A DNA stretch of 64,000 bases, taken from Bacteroidota bacterium. GTDB lineage: Bacteria; Bacteroidota; Ignavibacteria; Ignavibacteriales; Ignavibacteriaceae. Each line of letters starts with the position of its first letter. Position 1 is the first letter of the stretch. The position numbers and the translations under genes are program-made. Of this stretch, positions 53,288 through 62,632 are shown in pieces. The stretch is taken from NCBI GenBank assembly GCA_021815405.1, contig JAKAGV010000006.1, positions 124,001 to 188,000 on the forward strand. Direction: 5' to 3'. The notes under the pieces were generated by a model, which searched no databases, was not told the origin of the DNA, and saw only the letters and a program-made list of their open reading frames with translations.

Positions 53288-55720
53288 TCAGGAATCTTCA
53301 TTCCCGTTTTCAAAACCTTGCTGATCTTCATTCTGCTGATCTTCTTCTCTTTTATAATTATTAAAATTAAATCTAAAGTTAAGCATGATTACCGGTGCTT
53401 CATTAGCATGGTAGTTGTACGAATAAAATCCAACACCAGTAGTAGTAGATTCATGCCTTCTGGTTCTAAACAAATCCCTAACTTGAAGAGTCAATGATAA
53501 CTTCTTTCCCAGAAAATCTTTTTTGACTGAAAGATCCGTTGAGAAATTAGCCTCTTCCCTTTCCTGAGCAGAAACCTCGGGGCTATGGTATCTCATATTC
53601 AATTGAACTTGAAGTGATTCCATAATCTTGAATCCGTTATTTAGGCGGAGGGACCAGTTAAAATTCTTTTGATAGAACGGCTGGTTGTTAATTACACCTT
53701 TAATCCGGTAATCGTAAAGATTACCCATCAGATTTACATTCCAGAATTTAAACGGATCGGATACGAACATAAACTCGGATCCAAATGAGTAATCTGTTCC
53801 TACATTATCAAAGGTATGCAGTGTTACATTTTCTGAATAAACAGATTCAACCTCATCAATGCGGTTATGGTTCACTCGATAATAAAAATCATTGGAGAAA
53901 GAAATTTCGCCAAGCATAGTTTGAATACCCAGCTCATACGAGTCAATTAACTCCGGCTGCAAAGAGGGATTTCCACGACGGATATTATTTGCATCCTGCC
54001 ACGTGTAGAACGGCTCAAGAAACCAGTCACGCGGTCTGTCAATTCTTCTGGTATAACTTGCCATCAACTGCGAACCGATTCCGAAATTATATGAAGTGTG
54101 GAAGGAAGGAAAGACTTCCCATTGGTCGATTGAAAATTTTTGATTTGTTCCGGCAAGTTCAATTATCCGGTATGTGTATTCTGATCTAATACCACCTTGA
54201 ATTCTTAAATTGCCAAACTCATTTGCATAAATTGAATAAAGTGAAAGCTGACTGATATTTGATTTTGTATTTTGACTGAACAAAGATTGGAATTCATAAA
54301 TATTATTTGCCGGATTAAAATCGAAGAGTTCGTTAGAATCATTAGAAAGTTCCATCCGCCCCTGAGAACCGGCTTCGAAACGGCTTTTTTCTCCAAGCGG
54401 TAAAGTATAATCAATTTTCCCTCTGAACCTTGTCGACGGTCCGCTTTCGATAGTTTTCTTTCCCTCAAACTGAACTGCATTGTTTGTCTCAACAGATGAA
54501 GAAAGATCGGTAGAATTGCTTTTGCTCATAAAAAATTCACCTGAAATCTCATGACCTTTTAAAGGAAATTTGTGAGCGTAATTTGTATTAAAAGCATAGT
54601 ACCAGCCTGATCTGTCGCTAGTTTCCCGACTAAGATAATTTAAGACATTAGGATCAGAAGTTGACCACTGAGCATAATTTAATGTTGAGTTGCGCTGACC
54701 ACTTCTTTTTCCGTACCTTCCACCGATATTTAATTTATCATTCGCACTAAGGTTAAAATCAATACCTCCGCGAACGCCAAAACCAATTCTTCCTCTTTCA
54801 CTATCGCCGTTGGAATTTATAAATGAAGAATTGCTTGAGGTCTCGTATTGCCGTGTTTCTCTGCTTGTTCCGAGAAAAAACATGCGGTTGTAATCCATTC
54901 CGAAGTTGTAATTTAGAGTTGATGTACGATATTCAAAAAGAAAATCTCCGCCGTATTTATCATTTACTCCGCCATTGAGATTAGCAATCCCACTCACTCC
55001 CCTATTCTTATTTAATTTCATTTTGATGTTGATTATACCGGCATTACCTTCTGCATCATACTTTGCCGAAGGATTAGTAATTATTTCAATAGATTCTATG
55101 GTGCTTGCCGGTATTTGTTGGAGAGCATCTTGAGCGCTCATTACCGAAGGACGATCATCTATTAGTACTGTAAAGTTTGTACTTCCCCTTAAGCTTACGT
55201 TGCCGTCAATATCTACACTAATTGAAGGAACATTTTCGAGCACATCAGCAGCGTTGCCGGATATTGTCGTTTGCATCTGACTTACATCGATAACTTTTTT
55301 ATCAATCTGGTAAGTAACCGGAGAGCGTGTTCCCTCAACGACCACGTTTTGAAGATTTATTGCTGAAGCCTTTATATAAATATTTCCAATATCAACAGCA
55401 GGTTTTGATTGTGTTATAGATATGTTTCTAACTCTTCTTCTTTCGTAACCGATAAATTGAATATTAAGATAATATTTTCCAACTGGAATACCAGATAAAA
55501 TAAAGCTGCCGTTTTTATCTGTAACCAATCCTGTAACTTGAGAACTGTCTTTGGAATTAAAAAGTATAATATTGGCGTATTCGATAGGAGCTTTGTCATT
55601 AAAGTCTAATATTCTTCCGGATATTACTCCCTTATTTCTGGATTCTTGTCTTTGCTGACTTATGATATCATTTGTGTATGCAAAAAGAATCAACACGATA
55701 GCGGTAATTTTTCGTAACAT
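53288..55720 (-). CDS. TonB-dependent receptor-like outer membrane protein
   Basis: An 810-aa protein. Signal peptide (MLRKITAIVLILFAYTNDII), a CarboxypepD_reg-like domain (VISGRILDFNDKAPIEYANI, LTGIPVGKYYLNIQ-like strand), a plug (VIDVSQMQTTISGNAADVLE, VDGNVSLRGSTNFTVLIDD, STIESIEIITNPSAKYDAEG) and a large beta-barrel of the outer membrane beta-barrel (OMP_b-brl) type. The C-terminus is Gln/Glu/Asp-rich rather than ending in an aromatic residue. Such proteins take up large substrates with TonB energy, or act as surface receptors. The neighbouring GH31 enzyme suggests, but does not prove, glycan uptake; no SusD partner is present. Confidence 0.9.
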   Translation of the reverse strand: MLRKITAIVLILFAYTNDIISQQRQESRNKGVISGRILDFNDKAPIEYANIILFNSKDSSQVTGLVTDKNGSFILSGIPVGKYYLNIQFIGYERRRVRNISITQSKPAVDIGNIYIKASAINLQNVVVEGTRSPVTYQIDKKVIDVSQMQTTISGNAADVLENVPSISVDIDGNVSLRGSTNFTVLIDDRPSVMSAQDALQQIPASTIESIEIITNPSAKYDAEGNAGIINIKMKLNKNRGVSGIANLNGGVNDKYGGDFLFEYRTSTLNYNFGMDYNRMFFLGTSRETRQYETSSNSSFINSNGDSERGRIGFGVRGGIDFNLSANDKLNIGGRYGKRSGQRNSTLNYAQWSTSDPNVLNYLSRETSDRSGWYYAFNTNYAHKFPLKGHEISGEFFMSKSNSTDLSSSVETNNAVQFEGKKTIESGPSTRFRGKIDYTLPLGEKSRFEAGSQGRMELSNDSNELFDFNPANNIYEFQSLFSQNTKSNISQLSLYSIYANEFGNLRIQGGIRSEYTYRIIELAGTNQKFSIDQWEVFPSFHTSYNFGIGSQLMASYTRRIDRPRDWFLEPFYTWQDANNIRRGNPSLQPELIDSYELGIQTMLGEISFSNDFYYRVNHNRIDEVESVYSENVTLHTFDNVGTDYSFGSEFMFVSDPFKFWNVNLMGNLYDYRIKGVINNQPFYQKNFNWSLRLNNGFKIMESLQVQLNMRYHSPEVSAQEREEANFSTDLSVKKDFLGKKLSLTLQVRDLFRTRRHESTTTGVGFYSYNYHANEAPVIMLNFRFNFNNYKREEDQQNEDQQGFENGNEDS

Positions 55721-55922
55721 AGTACCCTTTTATAATATTTTATAATCTTCAAATTATTTTATTTGACATTTAATTAAATGTCTAAGTTTAATTACCTTAA
55801 ATTTGCAGATGTAAATTAAGAAATTTTACTTTAGATTGTAAGTACGAAAATTTGGCAAATAATTTAATAGATTGGATGCCGGATTTTAAATTTATTTCAA
55901 GAAACATATTTATAAGTGTTTT

Positions 55923-56798
55923 ATGGGTAAGAAAATGAATATTGATGAAAAGAATAATTCCCCTTATTCCGAGTTTGCAGACAAACTGCTTAGTAAAAGA
56001 GAATTGCACACATGCAACGCATCATTAAAGAAAGAATCCATTGAGCTTTTAAATGAACTTATAGATTTTCTCTTTCCGCATTTTTCGAATAAAGTCTATT
56101 ATTCACCAAAGGATGTAATTGCAAAGCTGCAGCTGCTCGAAAGAAACGTTATTTCACTGCTAAAAATTGTAAGCGATAAAACCGAAATTGAAATTGAGAA
56201 GGCAGCTCACCAATTCATTTCTAAAATACCAGCCGTACACGACATGCTTTGGGATGATGGAGAAGCTATTTACAAAGGTGATCCGGCAGCAGAAAGTATT
56301 GATGAAGTAATTCTTGCATACCCCGGCTTTATGGCAATTTTAATTTACCGGCTTGCTCACGAACTTTACAAACTTGATATTCCAATCATTCCGAGAATAT
56401 TAACCGAACATGCTCATCAAATAACCGGAATTGATATTCATCCGGGTGCGAAAATAGATTCTCCATTTTTTATAGATCATGGAACCGGCATCGTAATTGG
56501 CGAAACAACTACGATTGGTAAGAATGTAAAGATTTATCAGGGTGTAACGCTCGGCGCATTAAGTGTTGAAAAATCTTTATCTCACACAAAACGGCATCCT
56601 ACAATTCAGGATGATGTCATTATATATTCTCAGGCAGTTATTCTTGGAGGTGAAACGGTAATAGGCAAGAACAGTATAATCGGCGGTAATGCATGGATAA
56701 CTCAAAGTATTCCGCCTAATTCAATTGTTTCCAGCAAGAGTGAGGTTAAAGTTAGGTCGACTGAAAAATCTTTTGATGCGCTGGAGTTTGTAATTTGA
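55923..56798 (+). CDS. cysE: Serine O-acetyltransferase
   Basis: A 291-aa enzyme. An N-terminal helical domain precedes a left-handed beta-helix with hexapeptide repeats: DIHPGAKIDSPFFIDHGTGI, VIGETTTIGKNVKIYQGVTL and VIYSQAVILGGETVIGKNSI. The active-site DH and EH-like residues (FIDHGTGIVIGE) match the long SAT type (EpsC/SATase). It makes O-acetylserine for cysteine synthesis. cysK follows 237 bp later, on the same strand, separated by a terminator-like hairpin. An internal ATG at 55935 is an alternative start. Confidence 0.93.
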   Translation: MGKKMNIDEKNNSPYSEFADKLLSKRELHTCNASLKKESIELLNELIDFLFPHFSNKVYYSPKDVIAKLQLLERNVISLLKIVSDKTEIEIEKAAHQFISKIPAVHDMLWDDGEAIYKGDPAAESIDEVILAYPGFMAILIYRLAHELYKLDIPIIPRILTEHAHQITGIDIHPGAKIDSPFFIDHGTGIVIGETTTIGKNVKIYQGVTLGALSVEKSLSHTKRHPTIQDDVIIYSQAVILGGETVIGKNSIIGGNAWITQSIPPNSIVSSKSEVKVRSTEKSFDALEFVI

Positions 56799-56974
56799 TG
56801 TGTATCCGAACACTTGATTCAAAAATAGTGAAGCCATATCTTTGGCGGTGAAGTTATGAAAACAAAGTCAAACCATAGAGAAACATTTCAGGCAGCAGTT
56901 TGTTGTTGTCAAATCAAAATTTATTTTCTAATGGAAGACTTATATTAATACTTGAAAAGAAATTTTAATTAGAC

Positions 56975-57003
56975 AAAGCCCTTCCATAGCGAAGGGCTTT
57001 TTT
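56975..57003 (+). terminator. Rho-independent terminator between cysE and cysK
   Basis: AAAGCCCTTC (56975-56984) and GAAGGGCTTT (56991-57000) followed by TTT ATTTTAT. It lies 176 bp after cysE and 33 bp before cysK, so it could also act as an attenuator in the cysK leader. Confidence 0.88.
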
Positions 57004-57035
57004 ATTTTATAAACACATAAATATGGAGGTTAGAT

Positions 57036-57947
57036 ATGAAGTATAAAAATATTTTAGAGACGATTGGCAGGACACCGGAGGTTAGGATTAACAAACTATT
57101 CGGCAGCAGCCATGAAGTCTGGATTAAACTTGAACGTTTCAATCCGGGCGGAAGCATTAAAGATAGAATTGCACTTTCAATGATAGAAGACGCTGAGAAA
57201 AATGGCATTCTAAAAAAAGGGAGCTTGATTGTTGAACCAACATCCGGCAATACCGGTATCGGATTAGCAATGGTAGCCGCAGTAAAGGGCTACGATATTA
57301 TTCTCGTAATGCCGGATTCAATGTCTATCGAAAGAAGAAAGTTAATGTCCGCATACGGTGCAAAGTTTGAGCTTACTCCGCGCGAATTGGGAATGAAAGG
57401 TGCAATCGAAAAAGCAAAGGAAATAGCTTCAAAAAATAAGAACGCCTGGATACCGCAGCAGTTCGATAATCCTGCTAATGTAGAAGCTCATGAGAAATAT
57501 ACTGCGGCAGAAATTGTTGAAGATTTTCCTGAAGGCTTGGATTACTTGATTACCGGCGTTGGCACGGGAGGGCATATAACCGGTGTTGCAAAAGTATTAA
57601 AGAAGAAATTCCCCGACATTAAAGTATTTGCGGTAGAGCCTGCTGGCTCTGCAGTAATTGGCGGCGGCAAACCGGGACCACATCCTCTGCAAGGATTAGG
57701 TGCCGGTTTTATTCCAACTATCCTTGATACATCTCTACTTGACGGTACAATTTCCGTTGAGAAAGATGAAGCCTTTCAGTATGCTCAAAGAGCAGCAAAA
57801 GAAGAAGGATTATTTATCGGTATTTCATCCGGAGCCTCACTGGCAGCAGTCGCTAAGAAGATTAAGGAAATTCCGCCAAAGAAAAGAATTCTAACCTTTA
57901 ATTACGATACCGGCGAAAGATACTTATCGATTGAAGGTTTGTTTTAA
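57036..57947 (+). CDS. cysK: Cysteine synthase (O-acetylserine sulfhydrylase)
   Basis: A 303-aa PLP enzyme. The PLP lysine is Lys42 in [11 protein letters not shown]; the substrate loop is [16 protein letters not shown] and the phosphate-binding loop [26 protein letters not shown] closes the active site. It forms cysteine from O-acetylserine and sulfide. TATGGAGG ribosome-binding site precedes the ATG. It works with the cysE product upstream. Confidence 0.95.
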   Translation: MKYKNILETIGRTPEVRINKLFGSSHEVWIKLERFNPGGSIKDRIALSMIEDAEKNGILKKGSLIVEPTSGNTGIGLAMVAAVKGYDIILVMPDSMSIERRKLMSAYGAKFELTPRELGMKGAIEKAKEIASKNKNAWIPQQFDNPANVEAHEKYTAAEIVEDFPEGLDYLITGVGTGGHITGVAKVLKKKFPDIKVFAVEPAGSAVIGGGKPGPHPLQGLGAGFIPTILDTSLLDGTISVEKDEAFQYAQRAAKEEGLFIGISSGASLAAVAKKIKEIPPKKRILTFNYDTGERYLSIEGLF

Positions 57948-57955
57948 TTTCTAAA

Positions 57956-57988
57956 AGATACCCAGTGTTATTAAAACACTGGGTATCT
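57956..57988 (+). repeat. Perfect 14-bp stem after cysK
   Basis: AGATACCCAGTGTT (57956-57969) and AACACTGGGTATCT (57975-57988). It is strong but lacks a following T run, so it may protect the mRNA end or terminate weakly. Confidence 0.65.
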
Positions 57989-58001
57989 GCCATTCATATT
58001 A

Positions 58002-58032
58002 ATAAAAAAACCCCGGCTCATAAAAACCGGGG
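58002..58032 (-). terminator. Rho-independent terminator (minus strand)
   Basis: CCCCGG (58011-58016) and CCGGGG (58027-58032), with an A run at 58004-58010 that becomes a T run on the minus strand. It follows the 142-aa exported protein gene by about 85 bp. Confidence 0.85.
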
Positions 58033-58117
58033 TCCATCATCTAACATTAGGAGCATTATATCTAATTTATTATCATTCCTAAATCTAATCTATTCACACA
58101 ACATCATGATTATTATT

Positions 58118-58543
58118 TTAATTTGAAACTAAAAGTTTAGATTCCAATTGATCAGCAATCTGTTTAAATAAGTATTCATGTTCATAAACATTTCTTCTTG
58201 GCTCAACTTCAATTCCATTGCTCATAGTTAAGTACATAGTTGCCAGATGAGCTTTGTATCTAATCGATGCAACCGGATAATCTTCGGCAATTTTATTCAG
58301 TTCGTCAATTACATTTGAGTAATCAGCATTCGGATAGTATTTCTTCAACAATACAACATTATAAATTGAACCTTCAACTATCCCTGGAATTCTACTTTCA
58401 AGAGATGATCGGAAAATTTCCAACGCACGCTGATAATTTATCTTTGCCTTTGTTTCAGTACTATCCTTTGCAAATATGTTAGCTGAAAAAGCCGTAACCG
58501 CTAACGAAAAGATCAACACAAAATTCAAAATTCTTTTTCTCAT
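58118..58543 (-). CDS. Small exported helical protein, unknown function
   Basis: A 141-aa protein. I use the ATG at 58543 because AAGGAG lies just before it and because it gives a proper signal peptide (MRKRILNFVLIFSLAVTAFS, cleaved near NIFAK). The mature part is helical and repetitive in an alpha-solenoid style (ALEIFRSSLESRIPGIVEGS, VIDELNKIAEDYPVASIRYK). No catalytic motif. Its own terminator lies downstream and no operon partner is seen. I do not recognise the family; a HEAT-like or TPR-like fold is a guess. Confidence 0.8.
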   Translation of the reverse strand: MRKRILNFVLIFSLAVTAFSANIFAKDSTETKAKINYQRALEIFRSSLESRIPGIVEGSIYNVVLLKKYYPNADYSNVIDELNKIAEDYPVASIRYKAHLATMYLTMSNGIEVEPRRNVYEHEYLFKQIADQLESKLLVSN

Positions 58544-58786
58544 TACATCTCCTTGCCTGTGTTTAACATAAGTTCGCAGATAGTTATCCAAACATCATAC
58601 CAAAGTGAATAATTTGTTGAAAACATAATTTTTGATTTGTATGTGCGGTAATCTGGCTTTGTAGAGATTTACAAAGGGTGCCACAAAACTGCAAGTAATT
58701 AGGAGGATGTATAATTATTTTGTTTTATTTCAAATATTTATCAATCACTGACTGTTTGTGGCTGTATGCAGAAATGTGGCAGGTAT

Positions 58787-60238
58787 TTATTGATTATCTT
58801 CTTCAGCTCTGCGCAAACGATTGTTCAAAGCTCTTCTAGAAATACCAAGAAGCTCGGCAGCAATTGTTTGATTCCCTTCCGCACGCTTCAATGCTTCGTC
58901 AATTACAAAATCTTCAGCTTCTTTTAATGAAGGAAATCTTCCGGGAAAATGAATGAGCTCATCTTCATCTTTTGAGGAATTATTTAACTGGTTTATCTTA
59001 CTGTTCTTGTCATGCTTAAAATCTGAAATTTTATTTCTAATTGACTCAAGCGATAGAATTCCCGAAGTATGCTGACTGATTGCATCGAAGATCATTCCTT
59101 CAAGCTCTCTAATATTTCCCGGGAATGTGTAGTTGCTTAAAAGAGTATAAAGCTCTTTAGGAACGGCAGGTCTTTTTTTGTTAAGCTTTGCCGCTGCTTT
59201 GGAAATAAAATGATCGATAAGATAAGGCAGATCAATTTTTCTTTCCCTTAAAGGAGGTATTACAATGTGGTGCGACTTTAATCTGTAATATAAATCTTTT
59301 CTGAATTTATCATTTGCCTGCATTGAATTTATATCGCGGTGAGTTGCTACAATAATTCTTGCATTAGTTAATTTAGCCATATCCGAACCAAGCGGATAGT
59401 AACTGCCGTCTTGAAGTAATCTTAAAAGTTTTACTTGCGACTCGGGGCTTAAGTCTCCAATTTCATCCAAGAATAAAGTTCCGTTCTCGGCTTTTTCTAT
59501 CAAGCCTTTTCGTTCAACCTCGGCGCCTGTAAATGCACCTTTCTTATGACCGAACAAAGTATCGGATAAAAGATTGTCTTCCAGACCTGCAACATTAACT
59601 GCTACAAGCTCACCTTTCCTTCCGCTTGCATTGTGAATGGCTTTTGCAAATAGTTCCTTACCGGTGCCGGTCTCACCAGTTATTAGAACCGGAAGATTTG
59701 TTTTAGCGATTGCTTCAATATATTTGAAGATGGATTGAATAACACTGCAATGAGTAACAATTTCGCTGAATGCATCTGGATTTTGAATATTTACATTTAG
59801 AAGAGACTGCTTCAGCATTTCATTTTCATTTCTAATCTCAGTCAATTCTAATCCTCTTTTGATAGAGGAAATTAATCTTGTATCGTCCACCGGTTTAACA
59901 ATATAATCGAATGCGCCTTCCTTCATACAGAAAACAGCGCTGTCAACATCATTAACAGCAGTTATCATAATTACCGGAATTTCGGGATGCTTATTTACAA
60001 TTGCAGGAAGCAGATCTAAGCCGGAAAGATGCGGCATGTTTATATCAAGCGCAACAAGAGAAAAATCCGTTTCAGCAAGCAGGTCCATCACTACACTGCT
60101 GTCTTTGCATGTCCGCGTATTTTTAATTCCGTTTGAAGATAAGGTAAGCTCGGCGCTCAATAAAAAATGTTCTTCGTCGTCAACAAGAAGAATAGGCTTC
60201 GAAGGAAATATAAACTGATTTAAGTTAGGCTCATTCAT
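58787..60238 (-). CDS. NtrC-family sigma-54 response regulator
   Basis: A 483-aa protein. Receiver domain with phosphoacceptor Asp65 in ALDINMPHLSG and acidic pocket near DDEEH; AAA+ domain with Walker A TGETGTGKELF, the sigma-54 contact loop GAFTGA and Walker B LFLDEIGDLSP; and a Fis-type helix-turn-helix (NQTIAAELLGISRRALNNRL). It activates sigma-54 promoters when phosphorylated. It starts 1 bp after the stop of the adjacent histidine kinase gene, so they form a two-component pair, itself downstream of a PHP-domain gene. Confidence 0.94.
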   Translation of the reverse strand: MNEPNLNQFIFPSKPILLVDDEEHFLLSAELTLSSNGIKNTRTCKDSSVVMDLLAETDFSLVALDINMPHLSGLDLLPAIVNKHPEIPVIMITAVNDVDSAVFCMKEGAFDYIVKPVDDTRLISSIKRGLELTEIRNENEMLKQSLLNVNIQNPDAFSEIVTHCSVIQSIFKYIEAIAKTNLPVLITGETGTGKELFAKAIHNASGRKGELVAVNVAGLEDNLLSDTLFGHKKGAFTGAEVERKGLIEKAENGTLFLDEIGDLSPESQVKLLRLLQDGSYYPLGSDMAKLTNARIIVATHRDINSMQANDKFRKDLYYRLKSHHIVIPPLRERKIDLPYLIDHFISKAAAKLNKKRPAVPKELYTLLSNYTFPGNIRELEGMIFDAISQHTSGILSLESIRNKISDFKHDKNSKINQLNNSSKDEDELIHFPGRFPSLKEAEDFVIDEALKRAEGNQTIAAELLGISRRALNNRLRRAEEDNQ

Positions 60239-60239
60239 G

Positions 60240-61424
60240 TTAATTTAAACTTTCATTAACAGGGAAAGAAACTCTGACTGAAGTACCTTTACCTGCCTCG
60301 CTATTGAATAATATTGTACCTCCATGGCTTTTAATTATGTTATAAGAAACAGAAAGACCCAATCCGGTTCCGCCCATATTTCTTTTAGTTGTAAAGAACG
60401 GATCAGTAATATATTTCAAATCTGATTCCTTAATTCCTACTCCTTCATCTTCAACTTTAATTCTTACTTTTTTTCTCTCAGTATTGAAGTAAGTCATCAC
60501 TCTTATTTTTCCAGAATTATCCTTCAACGATTGACAAGCATTGTTAATCAGATTGATTATTACCTGTTCAAGCTGTTGAGAATTCCCGTCTACCAAAGGA
60601 AGATCTTTTCCATAATCCACGGAAAAATTATTGGTAGACTTTTTTATTAAGTTTCCCGTAATTAATACAGCCATTTCAACAACTTTATTGACATCAACTT
60701 TCTCATTCAGCTTTCCACTGTCTGCCCGTGAATATTCAGTAAGACTCCGGGTAATCATCTTAATTCTATCGGAGCCTTTCAAAATACCATCTAATGATTG
60801 AGAAATTTTTTCTTTCGCCTTGCTGAAAAGCATACCTGCAATTACAAAATCTCCGTTGTCTTTATAATATTGGTCAAGAATTGGAGTGATATCTTTCCAA
60901 ATTTTTTGGAAGAGCTGTGTATTTAGTAGAATAAAATTATTCGGATTATTAATTTCATGCGCAATACCAGAAACTAAAATTCCAAGTGAAGCCATCTTAT
61001 CGGCTTGCCTCAGTTGTTTGTTTCGCAAGGCTGCAGCAGCTTTAACTTTTTTAAGACTTGTTATGTCGTTAATTAAACCATCGTAAGCAACAACATTTCC
61101 GATGGCGTCTTTTGTTACTACAATCTTGCTGCTCACCCAGCGTATTTGTCCGTTACGGTGAATTATTCTGTGTTCAATCGGCATTACTTCTTTACCTTCA
61201 AGAGCCAGATTTGCCTGTTCAATAACTTTCGGTCTATCTTTCTCAGGCACCATCCTTAGCCAAAGATCAGGTTCTTTTTTATAATCTTCCGGCGTGTAGC
61301 CGGTTACATGTACGCATCCCGGTCCATGATTTGTTTCAACTGTAATCCCATCTTTTATAATGACTGTAAAAATATAATCTGTTAAATAATTGATTAAGTT
61401 TTCGTATCTGTTTGGTATTTCCAT
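60240..61424 (-). CDS. PAS-domain histidine kinase (partner of the sigma-54 regulator)
   Basis: A 394-aa protein from the ATG at 61424; a TTG at 61469 would add 15 residues and overlap the PHP gene by 37 bp. A PAS domain (about 10-125, HGPGCVHVTGYTPEDYKKEP) precedes HisKA with phosphoacceptor His in GILVSGIAHEINNPNNF and the ATPase with INNACQSLKDNSG, DEGVGIKESD and GGTGLGLSVSYNII. No membrane segment, so it senses a cytoplasmic signal. It should phosphorylate the regulator encoded 1 bp downstream. Class resembles NtrB-like kinases with an N-N-P after the phosphohistidine. Confidence 0.92.
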   Translation of the reverse strand: MEIPNRYENLINYLTDYIFTVIIKDGITVETNHGPGCVHVTGYTPEDYKKEPDLWLRMVPEKDRPKVIEQANLALEGKEVMPIEHRIIHRNGQIRWVSSKIVVTKDAIGNVVAYDGLINDITSLKKVKAAAALRNKQLRQADKMASLGILVSGIAHEINNPNNFILLNTQLFQKIWKDITPILDQYYKDNGDFVIAGMLFSKAKEKISQSLDGILKGSDRIKMITRSLTEYSRADSGKLNEKVDVNKVVEMAVLITGNLIKKSTNNFSVDYGKDLPLVDGNSQQLEQVIINLINNACQSLKDNSGKIRVMTYFNTERKKVRIKVEDEGVGIKESDLKYITDPFFTTKRNMGGTGLGLSVSYNIIKSHGGTILFNSEAGKGTSVRVSFPVNESLN

Positions 61425-61432
61425 TCCTTCTA

Positions 61433-62482
61433 TTATAATCCTACTCTTATATGATTCGAATAAATCCAAGCTTTACCATCAAGATACACTTCAATCCTGT
61501 AAGCGCCTTTTTTATCAACTATAAACTCGCACTCATTATTTTCAACAGAATCAATAATCTTTCCGTTCCTTAATAATTTAATCTCTGCTTTCTGAACTGG
61601 AACCATTACCTCAAACTTAATTTTATTTTTCAGTTCGATAGTGCTTCCCATCGAATAAATTTTATTCCCATCAGAAGCATAAAATCTAAAGCCCTTTGAA
61701 TCAGCATGATAATCATTGGCAACGAAACATGATCCTGAAGCAAGCGCGTGGTAGATCTTCTGTTTTGCTTCCAATAAAAGATTCTCTTCCTTTCCTTTAA
61801 TAATTTCTTTGCCAACCAAAACATGTGTGCGGATAGATTTGAACAACACCTTGTACGGGAAAATTTCAACTTCAAGGAAACCAAGTACGTTATGTTTATG
61901 CGCATGTGCATCTACACCGCCGATGCCAATAACCGGTCTTTTCAAATTGAGTTTATCCCAAACTTGTAGTGTTTCGTCCGGTGGTTTTATAATGGATTTT
62001 AGCGGATGTACAAAGTTCTGATATTTATTCTGCTCGGTTAAATTTTCCATCCATTCGGACATATGGTTCCAGATTTCAATGCCGTTGAAATCATCCGTAT
62101 CCCATTCAGTCCAGGGATATGGCGGATGTTCTTTCATGTGCGTTCGCGTTTCGTGAGGATGAGCTAGGAATCCGATACCGCCTGCTTCTTTAACTTTCTT
62201 AACATATTCTTTTGCTGTAATTCTTGTTGAAAAGGCTTCTTCAATTCCAAATGCAAGGTAATGATTTTTATTTTCTTTGTCGTTTATCTCGCAGCCGACA
62301 AGAACCAAAGTATTATTATACCAGCCTTCAAAACCTTCCTTCAGCGCACGGAGAGTATTATGGTCGGTAAGTATGATGTAATCAAGACCGGATTCATCTG
62401 CGTATTTGGCAATATCCGGCACTTCTCCCGAGCCATCTGAGAAAACTGAATGCATATGTATCGCGCCAACGTATTCAAACAT
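61433..62482 (-). CDS. PHP-domain metal-dependent hydrolase
   Basis: A 349-aa protein. PHP metal ligands are seen in GAIHMHSVFSDGSGEVPDIA (His9, His11), LTDHNTLRAL, GCEIND and FLAHPHETRTHMKEH, and GGVDAHAHKHN provides late ligands. The C-terminal about 80 residues form a beta-sandwich-like tail (IKFEVMVPVQKAEIKLLRNG). PHP enzymes hydrolyse phosphoesters, e.g. histidinol phosphate or nucleotides; the substrate is not known here. It lies 8 bp upstream of a histidine kinase gene and is first in a PHP / kinase / regulator operon. Confidence 0.9.
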   Translation of the reverse strand: MFEYVGAIHMHSVFSDGSGEVPDIAKYADESGLDYIILTDHNTLRALKEGFEGWYNNTLVLVGCEINDKENKNHYLAFGIEEAFSTRITAKEYVKKVKEAGGIGFLAHPHETRTHMKEHPPYPWTEWDTDDFNGIEIWNHMSEWMENLTEQNKYQNFVHPLKSIIKPPDETLQVWDKLNLKRPVIGIGGVDAHAHKHNVLGFLEVEIFPYKVLFKSIRTHVLVGKEIIKGKEENLLLEAKQKIYHALASGSCFVANDYHADSKGFRFYASDGNKIYSMGSTIELKNKIKFEVMVPVQKAEIKLLRNGKIIDSVENNECEFIVDKKGAYRIEVYLDGKAWIYSNHIRVGL

Positions 62483-62540
62483 ATCTTTGCCGGATTTTTT
62501 ATTTAAAGATAAGAATAAATTTCCTTCTTCGATATATGGT

Positions 62541-62632
62541 AAGTCTTAATCGTGCTCTTAATCTTAATTATAGCCTTTTCCAGTCAAATCAGATTACGAT
62601 TATGAGCAATATTACGATTAAGAAAGATTTTC
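62541..62632. repeat. Quasi-palindromic region with dispersed element
   Basis: CTTAATCGTGCTCTTAATC near 62544-62562 and a diverged inverse, GATTATGAGCA..ATTACGATTAAG near 62596-62622, bracket a spacer. The left part is the minus-strand copy of the ATTAAGATTAAGAG element at 44838-44851. It lies between the PHP gene and tyrA. Confidence 0.5.
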
